The notes under the pieces are model-generated. The model had not been told where the DNA came from and ran no database searches. It was given only the letters and a program-made list of their open reading frames with translations. The position numbers and the translations under genes were made by a program. A stretch of DNA of 64,000 nt, taken from NCBI GenBank assembly GCA_017535785.1, contig JAFXTN010000024.1, forward strand, positions 1 through 64,000, written 5' to 3'. Numbering within the stretch: position 1 is the first letter of the stretch; each line of letters begins with the position of its first letter. Source of the DNA: Butyrivibrio sp. (lineage in GTDB: Bacteria; Bacillota; Clostridia; Lachnospirales; Lachnospiraceae). This document shows positions 24,980 through 33,464 of this stretch, in pieces.

Positions 24980-26122
24980 TTAAAGCTCGTCAAAAAATAT
25001 AGGACCATCTTTATCAATATCTTTTCCGCCGGCATGTGCCTTAAAAAGCTTATCGATATCGGTTATCCCGTCTTCCGTTCCGGCCTGGATGATTCTTGCA
25101 TTGAGCGTTACTATCCTACCACCGTAGGTCCAAAACTCCTTAAATCTTTCATATACCTCTTCGGCAATTTTCTTTGCTTTTTTCTCCGATATCTCGGGAC
25201 ATACCAAAAAGAAGCTATTGACTCCAACTCTGTATACGTCGTACTTTTCGCTTATTGATTTAAGGAACTTAACGACCTCGCTCAGTATCTTTTCATAATC
25301 CGCATATGTATGAAGTCTTCTCAATATTTCCTCATTCAGGATGTCTATGAAGATCACGTCGAAAGGTCTCTTGTACTTAAACGCGATCATCATGTCATTT
25401 ATAAGAGCGTTTTTGTTATATGCCTTGGTCGTGTAATCCCTTCTGTCATCGTCGTTTTCGAGGATGAGCATCATACCCATCGCACCTATCGCATCGCACA
25501 GAAGCTCACAGCTTATATTGCTGAATATCATCTGGATGAGAGTTCCGATAAGGACAAGAATGTAAAAATAGATGAGCGCGATCTGCTCCATTCTTTTTAA
25601 CAGATCCCAATACAAAAAGATAAAGATCGCCGACAATATAAAATACAGGCCGCCTATGATGTAGACCAAATAAACGCCCCATTCCCTGGAATATACTAGG
25701 TTATCGTCGATGGTATAAATAAGATGGAACCATGGGTTTGTTAAGATCATGAGTTCCGAGATCACAAAAGGAAGGTGAACGGCGATCGCTCCAAGACCTC
25801 TGATCTTGTGCTCAACACCGCACTTAAGCATAGTGTATCTTGCAACTATCGGTGCTATAGCAAAGTGAGTCGCAAAATACAGCATTTCGTTTAGATTACG
25901 AAGAAATAACGCGGTCTCAGGCACCATGTCGTAACCGCGTATAATTTCGCCATAGATAGCGGAAAAAGTATCTATGGCGAGAATAATAATAAGCGAATTA
26001 AATAATCTGTTTCTGAATTTAAGTCTGCTGGGTATTATCAGCTTGTAGATTATGCATGTCACACTGACAATAAGTGCCGACAGATTAAAAGCAATTACTC
26101 CGAATGTCTGATCACTAAACAT
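24980..26122 (-). CDS. 7TM protein with degenerate GGDEF-like domain
   Basis: This is a 380-residue paralogue of the N-terminal two-thirds of its downstream neighbour. Both share seven helices (about 1-215), a charged DD..DD.R linker (LENDDDRRDYTTKAYNKNAL) and the same overall GGDEF-like fold. Again the catalytic signature is missing: RVGVNSFFLVCPE replaces the GGDEF hairpin, so diguanylate cyclase activity is unlikely. It ends soon after the GGDEF-like region (DIDKDGPIFFDEL) and has no EAL domain. Gaps of 24 bases on either side place it inside the operon that runs from the HDOD gene to the AraC regulator. Tandem duplication is the likely origin. Confidence 0.85.
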   Translation of the reverse strand: MFSDQTFGVIAFNLSALIVSVTCIIYKLIIPSRLKFRNRLFNSLIIILAIDTFSAIYGEIIRGYDMVPETALFLRNLNEMLYFATHFAIAPIVARYTMLKCGVEHKIRGLGAIAVHLPFVISELMILTNPWFHLIYTIDDNLVYSREWGVYLVYIIGGLYFILSAIFIFLYWDLLKRMEQIALIYFYILVLIGTLIQMIFSNISCELLCDAIGAMGMMLILENDDDRRDYTTKAYNKNALINDMMIAFKYKRPFDVIFIDILNEEILRRLHTYADYEKILSEVVKFLKSISEKYDVYRVGVNSFFLVCPEISEKKAKKIAEEVYERFKEFWTYGGRIVTLNARIIQAGTEDGITDIDKLFKAHAGGKDIDKDGPIFFDEL

Positions 26123-26146
26123 AACGCTACCCCACGTCGCGTTTCC

Positions 26147-27373
26147 TTAGCCTACAGGAATAAGATCTCTGTACCACCTTAGAGCCGAAAGATATGCTTC
26201 ATAAACTTTTTTCATATCCATGTTTCCAAGGACCATAAGTCTGGAAACCTCTGTCCAATCCGCATCCTCGTATTTCTTAACGAATTCGAGAACGGGTGCA
26301 AGCTCTCCCTTTCCCTCGAGAAGAGCACTTCTGACATTCTTGGATACCACAACCATATCAAGAGCTTCTTTCATGGTCTTTTCAAGCATGATATCAAGCG
26401 CTGAGAAAAGTCCCATGAGGAACAGCTCGGGAGCCTGCATTGCCATCTCGAAGCTTTCCGCGAGATTCTCCGCAAATTTGGCTCTTATCATGACAAGTCT
26501 TGTGATCTCCGAAGGCTTGTCCGCACACAGCTCTTTGGTAACGGCTGTGTTGATCCACCTCTTAAGTTCTTTCTGTCCAAGCATCGCTGCCGCATGTCTT
26601 ATGGATGTGATCTCGGAATTAAGAGCCATTCTGTTTACTATCTCAAGAAGTGAGATAACAAGCGCCGGGTCTTTTCCGATCACATCTGCCGCATCGGTCA
26701 GATCGTAGTCCGGTGCGTTAACGACATTGAGTAGCTCTATATAGTTGACCTTCAAAGGATTGACCTGAATCTCGGAATGCTTGATAGGCATTCTGAAGAA
26801 CCCGCCTTCGTAGAGGTCGTATCCGCCGTCCTTTGTGAGCATCTCATAATCTTCCTGAGAATCTACATTGACAGCGCAAAGTTTTATGTTGGGATATACG
26901 TTGCTGAAATAGATCTTTGCTTTCGCAATATCTATCTTGGCGTGATTCAATAAAATGTAATCACATTGATTGAGGATCTCTCTGTATGGTTCAAAGCTTG
27001 ATATCGGAAGCTTTCTCATCGCAAGCTTGTAGCCTTGCTGCTTTAGCTCTTTTACCCTCTTGATATAATTCTCCTCGGGCAAAATAGTGTTGTCCATCAA
27101 AAGTACAACCTTATTTGCGGGAACCGTACACTGTAAAGAAATCTCTGCAAATAATGAAAACTGATTTATCGGAACAAATACTTCTTTTCCACCTGAAAGA
27201 GTGCCAACGCCCATGCTACTTACTACTTCAAGTTCATGAACCGTTCCGGCACCGTCAAATCTGGCTCCACCCTCCATCTCGGGGTTTAAAAAGTGGTTTT
27301 CCTTTCGAGCAAATACTGAATAAGCACACACTGACATTTTCTCGTCAAACAAAGGAATCAACGTCGCAAGCAT
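26147..27373 (-). CDS. EAL-like/HDOD signalling protein (YuxH type)
   Basis: This is a 408-residue cytoplasmic protein. The N-terminal 190 residues follow the YuxH-type degenerate EAL plan (for example VFVPINQFSLF and CDYILLNHAKIDIAKAKIYF). The C-terminal half is an HDOD domain with VNYIELLNVVNAPDYDLTDAADVIGKDPALVISLLEIVNRMA and SIRHAAAMLGQKELKRWI. HDOD proteins take part in signalling and motility control in several phyla; the activity is undefined. GAAAGGAG precedes the ATG, and a promoter (27421-27449) lies 48 bases upstream. It appears to be the first gene of the six-gene operon that ends with the regulator at 19550. Confidence 0.87.
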   Translation of the reverse strand: MLATLIPLFDEKMSVCAYSVFARKENHFLNPEMEGGARFDGAGTVHELEVVSSMGVGTLSGGKEVFVPINQFSLFAEISLQCTVPANKVVLLMDNTILPEENYIKRVKELKQQGYKLAMRKLPISSFEPYREILNQCDYILLNHAKIDIAKAKIYFSNVYPNIKLCAVNVDSQEDYEMLTKDGGYDLYEGGFFRMPIKHSEIQVNPLKVNYIELLNVVNAPDYDLTDAADVIGKDPALVISLLEIVNRMALNSEITSIRHAAAMLGQKELKRWINTAVTKELCADKPSEITRLVMIRAKFAENLAESFEMAMQAPELFLMGLFSALDIMLEKTMKEALDMVVVSKNVRSALLEGKGELAPVLEFVKKYEDADWTEVSRLMVLGNMDMKKVYEAYLSALRWYRDLIPVG

Positions 27374-27420
27374 TAATTTCTCCTTTCTCGTTTACACAAG
27401 ATAAATTACCACTCATTAAT

Positions 27421-27449
27421 ATTTTAACCCATTATTGTGATTTAACCAA
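27421..27449 (-). promoter_or_regulatory. Promoter of the HDOD-to-AraC-regulator operon
   Basis: On the minus strand TTGGTT (27444-27449), a 17-base spacer and TAAAAT (27421-27426) form a fair housekeeping promoter between the glycosyltransferase stop and the HDOD gene. No other promoter of this quality was seen before the kinase and binding-protein genes downstream. Confidence 0.55.
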
Positions 27450-27468
27450 GAATTTTTATATTATTTCG

Positions 27469-28386
27469 TTATTTTTCGTACGTAGTCTTATCAACTATAA
27501 ACTTAGGTCTGCCCTTCACTTCCTCATAGATCTTAGAGATATAAAAGCCTATGACTCCAAGTCCAAACATAATGGCAGAACTGGTCAGACACTGAAGGAT
27601 GATAACTGTTGTAAATCCCTCTTTGGCTGTTCCCATAAAGTATCTTACGAGTGCCTCTATGACTGAGTAGAGGCCAAGCAAGAACACGAGGACTCCGAGG
27701 AATGTAACAACCTGTAACGGAGCGGATGTAAAAGATGAGATATTGGTTACCGCATACTTAAATAAAGATACGGTGCTCCACTTGGAATTGCCCGCTTCCC
27801 TCTCTCTTACATCATATTCAACTTCCGTGGATCTAAAGCCGATCCAGGAAGAAAGAGCTCTGAAAAACGCATTCTTCTCATTCATGTTAAGAAGGACATT
27901 CACTGCTTTTCTGTCCAGAAGCTTAAAATCCGATGCTCTGGACATATCAAAGCCAACGGCATCAGTCATGATGTTGTAAAAGCTCTTGGCTGCAAATCTA
28001 TGAAATCCGCTCTCTTTGCCTCTGCTTGTCTTAACGCCTTCTACGATCTCATATCCCTGCTCCCAGAGTCTGTACATTCCAACGATCTTCTCCGGCGGAT
28101 GCTGAAGATCACAGTCGATAACAACGACGCAATCTCCTTTAGATTCATAAAGTCCCGCAAAAATAGCGGATTCTTTTCCGAAATTTCTGGAAAAGCAAAC
28201 GCCCTTTACATTTGGGTTCTTGGCTGCTTCATCTTCTATAACGTTCCAGGTATTGTCCTTGGAACCGTCGTTAATAAAAAGAAGCTCATGGTCTATTCCG
28301 GCTTCTTTAAGGATCTTATCAATGGTCTGAGAAGCTTTGGAGATCATCTCCTCTTCATTGTATGCGGGTATAACTACAGAAAGCAC
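27469..28386 (-). CDS. Family 2 glycosyltransferase (GtrB/DPM1-like)
   Basis: This is a 305-residue membrane-bound glycosyltransferase that probably loads a sugar onto a polyprenyl phosphate carrier. The N-terminal GT-A domain starts LSVVIPAYNEEEMI, and the nucleotide/metal motif is VVIDCDLQHPPEKIVGMY. Two C-terminal helices (about 225-250 and 262-285) end in ISKIYEEVKGRPKFIV, the typical tail of this group. The start codon is GTG at 28386, with GGAGG eight bases before it. It stands apart from the HDOD operon and no partner flippase or glycosyltransferase is nearby. Which sugar it handles cannot be told. Confidence 0.9.
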   Translation of the reverse strand: MLSVVIPAYNEEEMISKASQTIDKILKEAGIDHELLFINDGSKDNTWNVIEDEAAKNPNVKGVCFSRNFGKESAIFAGLYESKGDCVVVIDCDLQHPPEKIVGMYRLWEQGYEIVEGVKTSRGKESGFHRFAAKSFYNIMTDAVGFDMSRASDFKLLDRKAVNVLLNMNEKNAFFRALSSWIGFRSTEVEYDVREREAGNSKWSTVSLFKYAVTNISSFTSAPLQVVTFLGVLVFLLGLYSVIEALVRYFMGTAKEGFTTVIILQCLTSSAIMFGLGVIGFYISKIYEEVKGRPKFIVDKTTYEK

Positions 28387-28512
28387 TGTGTTTTCCTCCG
28401 TTCATAAGAATAATATCTGTGGCTCATTATACCATTAATGTGATAAAATTTTATATATATACAATTGAATACCTTATTTAAAATTTTTTCTTTTGCGAAA
28501 GGAATAATAATT

Positions 28513-29976
28513 ATGAATGCTGAACAATATCGCAGAGCTAACAAAAGCAGTTTCATAGTAACTTTGATCGTGCTTGCTTGCGGACTCTTTCTTACAGTAT
28601 TTTCATTTATCCACAACGGACCGAGCCTTGGCCGAAACGCAATCATAGTGGCGACGGCAATTGCCGCTGTCATGGTAGTGATCGGAAACACCAAGTTTAA
28701 TACCGTTAAAGCCGGATCCATCCTTATAATGGGCGGAGCAACCGTTTTTTATCTGGTATTTCTTATCGCAGAAGACAACATGATAAACTTTGCATTCGGA
28801 ATACCGATCCTTATTTGCAGCATCATCTATCTTAACGTTAGATTGTGTAAGGTTGGGATTTCAGCCATAGGACTGTCTTATATACTCTTGGTAATAAAGA
28901 CATATGTTTCAACAGGTTCCCTTGATCTGAATCTCCTGACGGTATTTATAACGCTTGCACTTGCCGCCGTTGCCAGTCTTTCAACGGTTAGTCTTCTTAC
29001 TAAGTTTAATGAGGAAAACAATTATGTTATCAACTCCCACGCTGAGAAGACTCTCGCTACCGGCAACAACATGGCTGAGATCGCAAACAGCATCACAGAT
29101 CTTTTCAATTCATCACAGGAAGATCTGATGAGCCTTCAGAATATCATAGAATCACAGCATTCCGGAATGCAGGATATAGCAGACAGTATGGAAAGCACCG
29201 CTCAGTCTATAACCAAGCAGGCTGAGAAGGTTCAACAGATACAGGAACAGACAGATTCAACCGAGAAGCACAGGATCGAGATGACAACCGCTTCCGACAG
29301 CACACAAAATGCCATCACCGAGGGTGTACGTGTCATTGAAGATCTTAAGGTTAAATCAAGAGATGTATCCACTGCCAGCAAGATAACCGTTGACGCCACA
29401 CAGGCGGTAATGAACAAGGTTGAAGAGGTTCAGAATATCGTAGGATCGATCATGTCGATCTCAACACAGACCAATCTCCTTGCTCTTAACGCAAGCATTG
29501 AGGCTGCAAGAGCCGGCGAAGCCGGAAAAGGCTTTGCAGTCGTTGCCAATAACGTGCGAGAGCTTGCAGCAGAGACCAACACAGCGTCAACCGAGATAAC
29601 AAACATAATAGCCGAACTTAACGAGGATGTACAAAAAGCCATCGCAAGTATTGATGACACGGTAAATACCGTTGGCGAACAGAATGAAATGATCGAATCA
29701 GTAGGTGAAAGCTTCAACAGCATCAACGAAAATGTATCAGAGATGCTAACCCGCTTCGCTCAGATCGCAGAAGGAATGAAATCGATAGCAGAATCGACGA
29801 CAGAGATCAATGACAGTATTTCCAATCTCTCCGCTACTAGCGAAGAAGTCGCTTCTCTTTCAAACGAGGGTGCTCAAGCTTCAGAACAGGCAGTTGAGAA
29901 ATTCGAAGCCTTTAAGATGATCCTTCTGGATATATTCCAACAAGCCAATAAGCTCAGAGATATGCAGACAAACTAA
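28513..29976 (+). CDS. Methyl-accepting chemotaxis protein, no extracellular domain
   Basis: This is a 487-residue chemoreceptor. Six short hydrophobic segments occupy about 15-185 with only small loops between them, so there is no external ligand domain; sensing is probably done by the membrane part. The signalling domain follows, with the conserved hairpin tip [41 protein letters not shown]. The ATG at 28513 was chosen because AAAGGA sits eight bases upstream and the alternative upstream start lacks a site. It is divergent from the glycosyltransferase and followed by a strong terminator, so it is a single-gene unit. No CheW or CheA gene is in the window. Confidence 0.92.
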   Translation: MNAEQYRRANKSSFIVTLIVLACGLFLTVFSFIHNGPSLGRNAIIVATAIAAVMVVIGNTKFNTVKAGSILIMGGATVFYLVFLIAEDNMINFAFGIPILICSIIYLNVRLCKVGISAIGLSYILLVIKTYVSTGSLDLNLLTVFITLALAAVASLSTVSLLTKFNEENNYVINSHAEKTLATGNNMAEIANSITDLFNSSQEDLMSLQNIIESQHSGMQDIADSMESTAQSITKQAEKVQQIQEQTDSTEKHRIEMTTASDSTQNAITEGVRVIEDLKVKSRDVSTASKITVDATQAVMNKVEEVQNIVGSIMSISTQTNLLALNASIEAARAGEAGKGFAVVANNVRELAAETNTASTEITNIIAELNEDVQKAIASIDDTVNTVGEQNEMIESVGESFNSINENVSEMLTRFAQIAEGMKSIAESTTEINDSISNLSATSEEVASLSNEGAQASEQAVEKFEAFKMILLDIFQQANKLRDMQTN

Positions 29977-29996
29977 GCATTTTAAAAGAATGTAAT

Positions 29997-30030
29997 GGCA
30001 TTGGGACACGTTCTCAATGCCTATTTTTTT
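29997..30030 (+). terminator. Terminator of the chemoreceptor gene
   Basis: GGCATTGGGA pairs with TCTCAATGCC (one G-T pair) around a 5-base loop, followed by TATTTTTTT. It lies 20 bases past the stop codon. Confidence 0.85.
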
Positions 30031-30091
30031 ATCCTAAATAATTAATCGTAATTTCGTTTATAAAATTTTCATATTTATTGACACAAAAAGG

Positions 30092-30121
30092 TTAACTTTT
30101 TGCATGAAAATACGATATAAT
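30092..30121 (+). promoter_or_regulatory. Promoter of the 57-residue protein gene
   Basis: TTAACT (30092-30097), an 18-base spacer and a perfect TATAAT (30116-30121) lie about 65 bases before the small gene. A TTGACA at 30078-30083 is too far from this -10 to pair with it. Confidence 0.5.
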
Positions 30122-30186
30122 TATAAATAACAGATAAATACTAGCATGTAATTATCTGACTATTTACGGAAGGAGGAAATACGTGT

Positions 30187-30360
30187 ATGACAGCTACATA
30201 CGACATTAAAACAGAAGTACTGGACTGCATTCACAAGGATTTTGATAACGAATATTATACCGATCCCGAGAAGGTAGCTCGAGTTACCGGTTTACCATTG
30301 GGAATTGTTTTTGATATGCTCATTGAGCTCAAGCACCAGGGTCAACTTGGAAAACATTGA
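30187..30360 (+). CDS. Small protein of 57 residues, winged-helix-like
   Basis: This is a short gene with its own AAGGAGG site (ten bases before the ATG), upstream promoter and downstream terminator, all of which support it being real. The protein runs MTATYDIKTEVLDCIHKD, then a charged middle, then TDPEKVARVTGLPLGIVFDMLIELKHQGQLGKH. The spacing of helices (DPEKVARVTGLP... IVFDMLIELKHQGQL) looks like the helix-turn-helix and wing entry of a small DNA-binding domain, in which the last Leu-Gly would begin the wing. This is a reading by eye; no family is assigned. A regulator or adaptor is possible. Confidence 0.65.
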   Translation: MTATYDIKTEVLDCIHKDFDNEYYTDPEKVARVTGLPLGIVFDMLIELKHQGQLGKH

Positions 30361-30410
30361 TCATTTCTTATTAGAGAATGGAGAATACAATGGAAGATCT
30401 GGTAAATTAA

Positions 30411-30446
30411 AGGTCCTATGCCGACGTGCGCATGGGACCTCTTCTT
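30411..30446 (+). terminator. Terminator of the 57-residue protein gene
   Basis: AGGTCCTATGC pairs with GCATGGGACCT (one T-G pair) around an 8-base loop, then CTTCTT. The T-tract is broken but the stem is strong. It separates the small gene from the lipoprotein gene. Confidence 0.7.
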
Positions 30447-30473
30447 AATTAATGATTGAAATAACGATAGTCT

Positions 30474-30502
30474 TTGGACTTTTAGCGTATATATGCTATA
30501 CT
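30474..30502 (+). promoter_or_regulatory. Extended -10 promoter of the lipoprotein gene
   Basis: TTGGAC (30474-30479), an exact 17-base spacer and TATACT (30497-30502) preceded by TGC (extended -10) make one of the best promoters in the window. The start codon of the lipoprotein lies 48 bases beyond. Confidence 0.75.
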
Positions 30503-30550
30503 ATTATCTGTGTTAATAGAATTGTAATATGTTATAGGAGACTTCCATTC

Positions 30551-31291
30551 ATGAATATATTTAAAAAAGTGGGCTCATTGGCCCTTATACTTGCTATCAC
30601 GACAACATCTATTTTGGGCTGCTCTTCTGCAGATAAGACTGCTGCGCAGGAAACCGTAACTGCTTTTCTTGATATCATTAAGAGCGGTTCATCCGAGAAT
30701 ATCGAGCAGTATGCCTCAGAAGAAGTCACAAGCGGTGAATTCGTAAAGTCGTTTGATTCCGAATATCTTATCAAGCAGCTCAAGGAAGGTCTTGAGACAG
30801 AAGAAGTCGATCAGGATACAAACGCTAAGCTTGATGAATTATTCGGAAGTATATCAGGCATGGTGAGCGGCTACGAGATTACCAAGGTCGCTATAGACAA
30901 AAAGAACTCCGCTACTGCTATCGTAAAGATCAACACAACTTTCCCCGTTAACATCTTCGGAAGCAGCGAAACAAGAAGCAAGGTTGAGGAAGCTGCACAA
31001 AAATATCACGATGAGCACGACGAGGAGATATCTAACCTTTTCAAGGATCTCGGCGAAGATGAAGCAAACAAAGAGCTTTATAAGAAAAGAATTCAGGTAG
31101 CTTTAGATACCTACAATAAGATCATTTCGGAATCAAGTCCGGAAACATATGCCATGGTATTTTCATTAGAAAAGAACACTGAGACAGATTCATGGTACGT
31201 AACTGATATATCATCATTTGACAGCTCCGTGAAAGGAAAGACCGAAGCGGCAACAGAAACCGCCACTACAGGCGAAAACAGTTCCAACTAA
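30551..31291 (+). CDS. Secreted lipoprotein of unknown function
   Basis: This is a 246-residue protein with a signal peptide ending in the lipobox SILGCSS, so it is lipid-anchored outside the cell. The domain that follows (AAQETVTAFLDIIKSGSSENIEQYASEEV..., about 28-130) has the pattern of the NTF2-like/DUF4878 or DUF5105 lipoproteins of Clostridia, small folds of unknown role. The C-terminus ends in a Thr/Ala/Glu tail. The ATG at 30551 has AGGAG ten bases upstream and lies 48 bases after a strong promoter; a longer reading from 30452 would start before that promoter. It is a single-gene unit converging on the COG0523 GTPase gene. Confidence 0.82.
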   Translation: MNIFKKVGSLALILAITTTSILGCSSADKTAAQETVTAFLDIIKSGSSENIEQYASEEVTSGEFVKSFDSEYLIKQLKEGLETEEVDQDTNAKLDELFGSISGMVSGYEITKVAIDKKNSATAIVKINTTFPVNIFGSSETRSKVEEAAQKYHDEHDEEISNLFKDLGEDEANKELYKKRIQVALDTYNKIISESSPETYAMVFSLEKNTETDSWYVTDISSFDSSVKGKTEAATETATTGENSSN

Positions 31292-31297
31292 AACAAG

Positions 31298-31330
31298 AAC
31301 CGTGTACATACGATATGTACACGGTTTTAT
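31298..31330. terminator. Bidirectional terminator, lipoprotein/CobW
   Basis: A perfect 12-bp stem (AACCGTGTACAT with ATGTACACGGTT) with a 5-base loop is followed by TTTT on the plus strand; an A-rich flank serves the minus strand. It lies between two convergent genes. Confidence 0.85.
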
Positions 31331-31341
31331 TATGTCTTAAT

Positions 31342-32289
31342 TTAGATCATGACTCTTCGTCTTGTATTCTTATCCGCTCCGCACATGCGATCTCTCAATT
31401 TCTTTTCATCAAGATATTTACCGATAAATACGCACTGACATCCGTCATCCGGAGAATCGGTTATCGCATACATCCTATCGGCAAGATCGAACCTAAGTAT
31501 CTCATTATTGACCCAGAGAGTGCCTTTGGCTCTTGCCACATGACCGAACTCTCCTCTCAGGCAATCTTCCAATATCTGGATAAGCTGTCCGGGATTATGA
31601 AGTCCCGCCTTTGTTATGCTGACCTGTGAAAAAGAATCTGTGCCTTCACCTTCGGAAGCGACAGTATTTACCGAAGCTCCCTCGCCGTTTGGATCCTGCA
31701 TGAGTGAATCCCACCACTCTTGATCCATCTTGGAATAGTGTTCATAGGTGATCTCAGCACCCGGATTTATCTTTAATATCTCATCTGCGACTTCTTTTAT
31801 CTCATCCGCAGGAATATTCTCACATTTAGAAAATACCACTCTCTTTGCATTGGCAACCTGATCGGTATAGAGCTCGGGCCACTCCTTCATGTTATTCCTA
31901 TAAGTCTGAGGCGAAAGGACCACGATTGGCTCAAGTAAAGAAACAGCCGGACCGATAAGAGGTTTTAAGTTCTCAATGATACTGCTCAGCCTTCCCACTC
32001 CGGTAGGTTCTATGATCAGATAATCCGGACTTATAGATGAATAGATGGCAAAAACCGAATTTACAAAGCTGTCCTTCATCGTACAGCAAACGCAGCCTTC
32101 CATAAATTCGAGAATCTTGATCTCATTGTCTTTTTTGGATGATTCATTTTGAAGCTCCAGAGAATCAAGGTTGTTGTCGCCATATTCATTCTCAAGTATT
32201 ACAGGCTGCTTGTCGGTTCTTTTTATGATTTCCTTGATGAACGTAGTTTTACCCGCACCGAGAAATCCGGATATAAGTAAAATTTGCAT
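31342..32289 (-). CDS. CobW/COG0523-family GTPase (metal chaperone type)
   Basis: This is a 315-residue P-loop GTPase. Walker A is GFLGAGKTTF (about 8-17), the metal-binding CxCC motif is EGCVCCTMKDSF (about 64-75), and the DxxG-like segment YLIIEPTGVGRL follows. A C-terminal CobW_C domain ends the protein. COG0523 proteins deliver zinc, cobalt or other metals to client enzymes using GTP. The gene begins 56 bases after the zinc-type alcohol dehydrogenase and runs the same way, with a terminator hairpin between them. The dehydrogenase is therefore a tempting client, but this is inference. GGAG lies upstream of the ATG at 32289. Confidence 0.9.
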   Translation of the reverse strand: MQILLISGFLGAGKTTFIKEIIKRTDKQPVILENEYGDNNLDSLELQNESSKKDNEIKILEFMEGCVCCTMKDSFVNSVFAIYSSISPDYLIIEPTGVGRLSSIIENLKPLIGPAVSLLEPIVVLSPQTYRNNMKEWPELYTDQVANAKRVVFSKCENIPADEIKEVADEILKINPGAEITYEHYSKMDQEWWDSLMQDPNGEGASVNTVASEGEGTDSFSQVSITKAGLHNPGQLIQILEDCLRGEFGHVARAKGTLWVNNEILRFDLADRMYAITDSPDDGCQCVFIGKYLDEKKLRDRMCGADKNTRRRVMI

Positions 32290-32309
32290 AAGTTATCTCC
32301 GTAAAAATA

Positions 32310-32332
32310 GGGCGGCCGGATTAGGGCCGCCC
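32310..32332 (-). terminator. Terminator of the alcohol dehydrogenase gene
   Basis: GGGCGGCC pairs with GGCCGCCC around a 7-base loop, followed on the minus strand by TATTTTTA. It lies between the dehydrogenase stop and the GTPase start; partial readthrough could still join the two. Confidence 0.75.
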
Positions 32333-32345
32333 ATAAATTTTATTA

Positions 32346-33413
32346 TTAAGGCTGGTTATCAAGGATAACAACAGGCTTGATGAGCTCTGCAGGCTTATCC
32401 TTCATAAGCTGAAGCGCCTCCGGGATATGCTCCCAACCATGGAATACATGAGTAGAAAGCTTGCTAACATCGAGCTTGCCTGAAGAAACAAGTGCTCCAA
32501 GCTTCTCCATACGAAGTCTTCCACCGGGCATAAGTCCGCCCTGAAGCTGCTTGTGTCCCATTCCAACGCCCCACTCTACACGAGGGATTGTGATATAGTC
32601 ACCGCTTCCGAGATAGTTAACGTTACCAATCTTTCCGCCGGGCTTAAGAGCCTTAACAGCAGATTCGAATGTCTGAACGCCACCACCTGCAACGACAACT
32701 CTGTCTACGCCGACACCGTTTGTCATAGCAAGAACCTGATCCTCGATAGTTCCGTTCTTGTAGCTGATGAACTCATCTGCTCCGTAGAACTTAGCTGCCT
32801 CAACACATGTAGGACGAGTTCCTACAGCGATGATGCGAGATGCACCACGAAGACGAGCACCTGCTACGCTCATAAGTCCAACAGGTCCGATACCGATTAC
32901 AAGAACAGTATCACCGAACTGTACATCAGCAAGCTCTACGCCATGGAAACCTGTGGGAACCATATCTGAAAGCATACAAGCATCCTCAAGAGTCATGCCT
33001 TCGGGCATGTGTGCGAGGTTACCGTCTGCATCATTTACATGGAAAAATTCTGAATCAAGACCATCCTTGAAGTTGGAGAATTTCCAACCTGCGAGCATTC
33101 CGTTAGAATGCATTGAGAAACCTGCCTGAGCCTCAAGTGAGTTCCAGTCGGGTGTGATAGCAGGAACAAGAACCTTGTCGCCGGGCTTAAAGTCTTTAAC
33201 CATACTACCAACTTCTACTACCTCGGCACATCCCTCGTGTCCAAGGATCATGTTATGACGATCGCCAACAGCACCTTCCCATACTGTGTGCACATCTGAT
33301 GTGCAGATAGCGATTGCCAAAGGACGGCAGATAGCGTCCATAGGGCCGCAAGCCGGGCGTTCTTTTTCAATCCAGCCCACCTCGCCGATTTTCAGCATTG
33401 CAAAACCTTTCAT
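32346..33413 (-). CDS. adh: NADP-dependent secondary alcohol dehydrogenase (zinc type)
   Basis: This is a 355-residue cytosolic enzyme that interconverts secondary alcohols such as 2-propanol with ketones, or reduces aldehydes. It aligns closely with the Thermoanaerobacter brockii and Clostridium beijerinckii enzymes from its first residues (MKGFAMLKIGEVGWIEKE). The catalytic zinc ligands fall at the family positions C37, H59, E60 and D150. The cofactor loop GIGPVGL is followed by G198-T199-R200 and Y218, the set that selects NADPH over NADH in the T. brockii enzyme (Ser199 there). AAAGGAG precedes the ATG. A strong promoter (33472-33500) and a terminator make it a single-gene unit. In fermentation it would use surplus NADPH. 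Confidence 0.94.
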   Translation of the reverse strand: MKGFAMLKIGEVGWIEKERPACGPMDAICRPLAIAICTSDVHTVWEGAVGDRHNMILGHEGCAEVVEVGSMVKDFKPGDKVLVPAITPDWNSLEAQAGFSMHSNGMLAGWKFSNFKDGLDSEFFHVNDADGNLAHMPEGMTLEDACMLSDMVPTGFHGVELADVQFGDTVLVIGIGPVGLMSVAGARLRGASRIIAVGTRPTCVEAAKFYGADEFISYKNGTIEDQVLAMTNGVGVDRVVVAGGGVQTFESAVKALKPGGKIGNVNYLGSGDYITIPRVEWGVGMGHKQLQGGLMPGGRLRMEKLGALVSSGKLDVSKLSTHVFHGWEHIPEALQLMKDKPAELIKPVVILDNQP

Positions 33414-33464
33414 CTTTGTAACTCCTTTTTACATTATTTTTGTAATACCTAAAGCATGTAACAA

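Noticed and set aside
30078-30121. TTGACA at 30078-30083 as the -35 for TATAAT at 30116
   Set aside because: The spacing is 32 bases, far from the needed 16-18. TTAACT at 30092 fits with 18.
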